A stretch of DNA of 15,040 bases from Helicobacteraceae bacterium UBA6016 (GTDB lineage Bacteria; Campylobacterota; Campylobacteria; Campylobacterales; UBA6016): positions 14,135 to 29,174 of the forward strand of contig DIZY01000072.1 of NCBI GenBank assembly GCA_002428055.1, read 5' to 3'. Shown here one piece after another: positions 13,823-15,040 of the stretch. The position numbers were made by a program, and so were the translations under genes. Under the pieces are notes generated by a model, which worked only from the letters and a program-made list of their open reading frames with translations, did not search any database and was not told the origin of the DNA. Numbering within the stretch: position 1 is the first letter of the stretch; every line of letters starts with the position of its first letter.

Positions 13823-15040
13823 CTATTTTGTAACGACGGCTACCGTAAGCTCGGTTATTTCCGGATGGTTTTTGATAAATTCATTCAGTTCTGCCAGCGT
13901 CGTATTTCTGATAAGTTCAAGCTCGTCTTTGTGATGCCCTATCTTCTGACCCAGATAAAACTCGTTAAAGCTTCTTGAAATTCTCTGCGATAAGGTCTCG
14001 TTTCTAAGAGGTTCGCTTCCGAGAATGAAGTTTTTGGCGCCGTCTAGCTCTTTTTGGGTGACTCCGCCACTCACAAATTCGCTGATTGTTTTTTTGACTA
14101 ACTCTTTTGCCTTCTCCTCATTTTCCGGCTTTGTTTGCAGATGTCCAGAGAAGTATGAGTTGGTTTTTGAGAGATTAAATCTGCTGTAAGCGGAGTAGGC
14201 AAGCCCGTTTTTGACCCTGATAATCTCCATAAGACGGCTTCCAAAACCGCTAGAGCCTAGTATAAAACCAGCCAGCCTTGCCTTGTGCGCATCCTTGTCG
14301 TCGGCTTTGATATTTGCTTTACTGCCGAAATATATATACGCCTGTTCGGTTTTTTTCTTTATTTTTATCTCTTTGCCGCTACTTTTGGCTTCAAAGAAAT
14401 GCTCTTTTGGCGGCACACCTTTTTTGTTTAGTGCGCTTAGAATTTTTTTGGCGTATATTTGAGCCTCTGCTTCGCTCAAATCTCCGCCTACGACTATCAC
14501 GGAGTTTGCTAGCGTCATGTTTGCGTTCAAAAACTCTTTTATTTCGTTTAGTCCTATTTTTTCGACATCTGCTTTTGTGCCTATCGCATCGTTTTGTAGC
14601 GGAGTGCCTTTAAAAATCTCTTTTTTGAGCGCCGCATCCGCTACATGGTCGAAGTCATCCTCTCTTTTTGCTATCTGCGATACGGTTATGAGCTTGATTT
14701 TTTTTAGCGTATCTTCGGAGTAGTTCGGGTCTCTTAGTAGCTCCTCTGTTAGTTTTACGGCGTCGTTTGTATATTCTTTTAGGCATGAAAACTCAATTCC
14801 CGCCGTTTCAAAACCGCTATATGCCGATAGTTTTATCGCTTTTTCATCAAGAAGGGTTGCAAACTTGGTAGTTCCGAGCTTTTTTGTTCCTTCATTCAAA
14901 AGCCTAAAAGCAAGCTTTGATATACCGCTTTTATCGCCGTCTTTGATGGAGCCCGCATCCGTAAATACGACTTTCATCGTAATCGTAGGAAGCCCTCTGT
15001 CCTCTTCAAAAATAACCGGAACTTTGGTGCCGTCTATGTC
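13823..15040 (-). CDS. M16 family peptidase homologue lacking HxxEH (5' end cut)
   Basis: The frame is open to the right edge, giving the last 405 residues; an ATG at 14977 falls inside the domain and is not the start. The visible part covers most of a first M16 domain and a second one. GTKVPVIFEEDRGLPTITMK and VVFTDAGSIKDGDKSG match the opening strands. The place of the zinc motif HxxEH reads GISKLAFRLLNEGT, with no His. The second domain keeps the R/Y-type substrate-binding stretch GFGSRLMEIIRVKNGLAYSA. In bacteria, M16B enzymes often pair one HxxEH subunit with one such inactive subunit. A signal peptide would lie outside the window, so a periplasmic location is likely but unseen. It abuts recG and is probably the first or an early gene of the M16-recG-pflA operon. 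Confidence 0.85.
   Translation of the reverse strand, partial: DIDGTKVPVIFEEDRGLPTITMKVVFTDAGSIKDGDKSGISKLAFRLLNEGTKKLGTTKFATLLDEKAIKLSAYSGFETAGIEFSCLKEYTNDAVKLTEELLRDPNYSEDTLKKIKLITVSQIAKREDDFDHVADAALKKEIFKGTPLQNDAIGTKADVEKIGLNEIKEFLNANMTLANSVIVVGGDLSEAEAQIYAKKILSALNKKGVPPKEHFFEAKSSGKEIKIKKKTEQAYIYFGSKANIKADDKDAHKARLAGFILGSSGFGSRLMEIIRVKNGLAYSAYSRFNLSKTNSYFSGHLQTKPENEEKAKELVKKTISEFVSGGVTQKELDGAKNFILGSEPLRNETLSQRISRSFNEFYLGQKIGHHKDELELIRNTTLAELNEFIKNHPEITELTVAVVTK

Noticed and set aside
13557..13934. 125-codon plus-strand frame across the recG/M16 junction
   Set aside because: Antisense to two well-supported genes, Ser-rich product, no ribosome site noticed.
1..15040. Search for tRNA, rRNA, CRISPR arrays, transposases and phage genes
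   Set aside because: No regularly spaced repeats, tRNA-like folds or transposase motifs were noticed by eye; the only accessory signs are hicAB and the duplicated envC end.

Overview
The window looks like chromosomal DNA from a member of the Campylobacterota (Epsilonproteobacteria), probably a free-living Sulfurimonas/Sulfurovum-like bacterium. This is inferred from gene content: a futalosine-pathway-type prenyltransferase (MqnP-like), a PflA-like flagellar motor scaffold protein found in this phylum, and a short RecG of about 608 residues. Genes are tightly packed, with 4-bp ATGA overlaps and many TTG starts. No rRNA, tRNA, CRISPR array or insertion sequence was seen.

Layout. Positions 1-2224 (+) carry the division/peptidoglycan cluster ftsE (3' end only), ftsX and an EnvC-like activator, all overlapping. 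FtsEX is expected to work an EnvC-type periplasmic coiled-coil protein whose LytM domain has lost its zinc ligands. Positions 2230-3145 are a small accessory patch: a 49-residue DUF5670-type membrane protein (-), a hicA-hicB toxin-antitoxin pair (+), and a diverged 48-bp copy of the end of envC lying just downstream of hicB. The last item suggests the patch was inserted at the 3' end of envC, displacing the old tail.

Positions 3159-6112 (-) read mqnP, a 168-residue unknown, a membrane/coiled-coil/DUF2802-like protein, then an EF-hand calcium-binding protein. The first three are joined by ATGA overlaps. The EF-hand gene has its own leader with a strong inverted repeat over its ribosome-binding region. 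Positions 6149-7045 (+) are miaA, divergent from mqnP over a 36-bp gap and converging on the next gene.

Positions 7040-15040 (-) read, in transcription order, an M16 peptidase homologue without HxxEH (5' end beyond the window), recG, a pflA-like TPR gene, and a large sensor histidine kinase with a fused PhnD-like periplasmic binding domain. M16, recG and pflA abut and are probably one operon; the kinase has its own likely promoter.

The most unusual items are the displaced envC tail next to hicAB, the hairpin in front of the EF-hand gene, and the sensor kinase with a binding-protein sensor and a cysteine-rich PAS domain. No clearly new multi-gene system was recognised.
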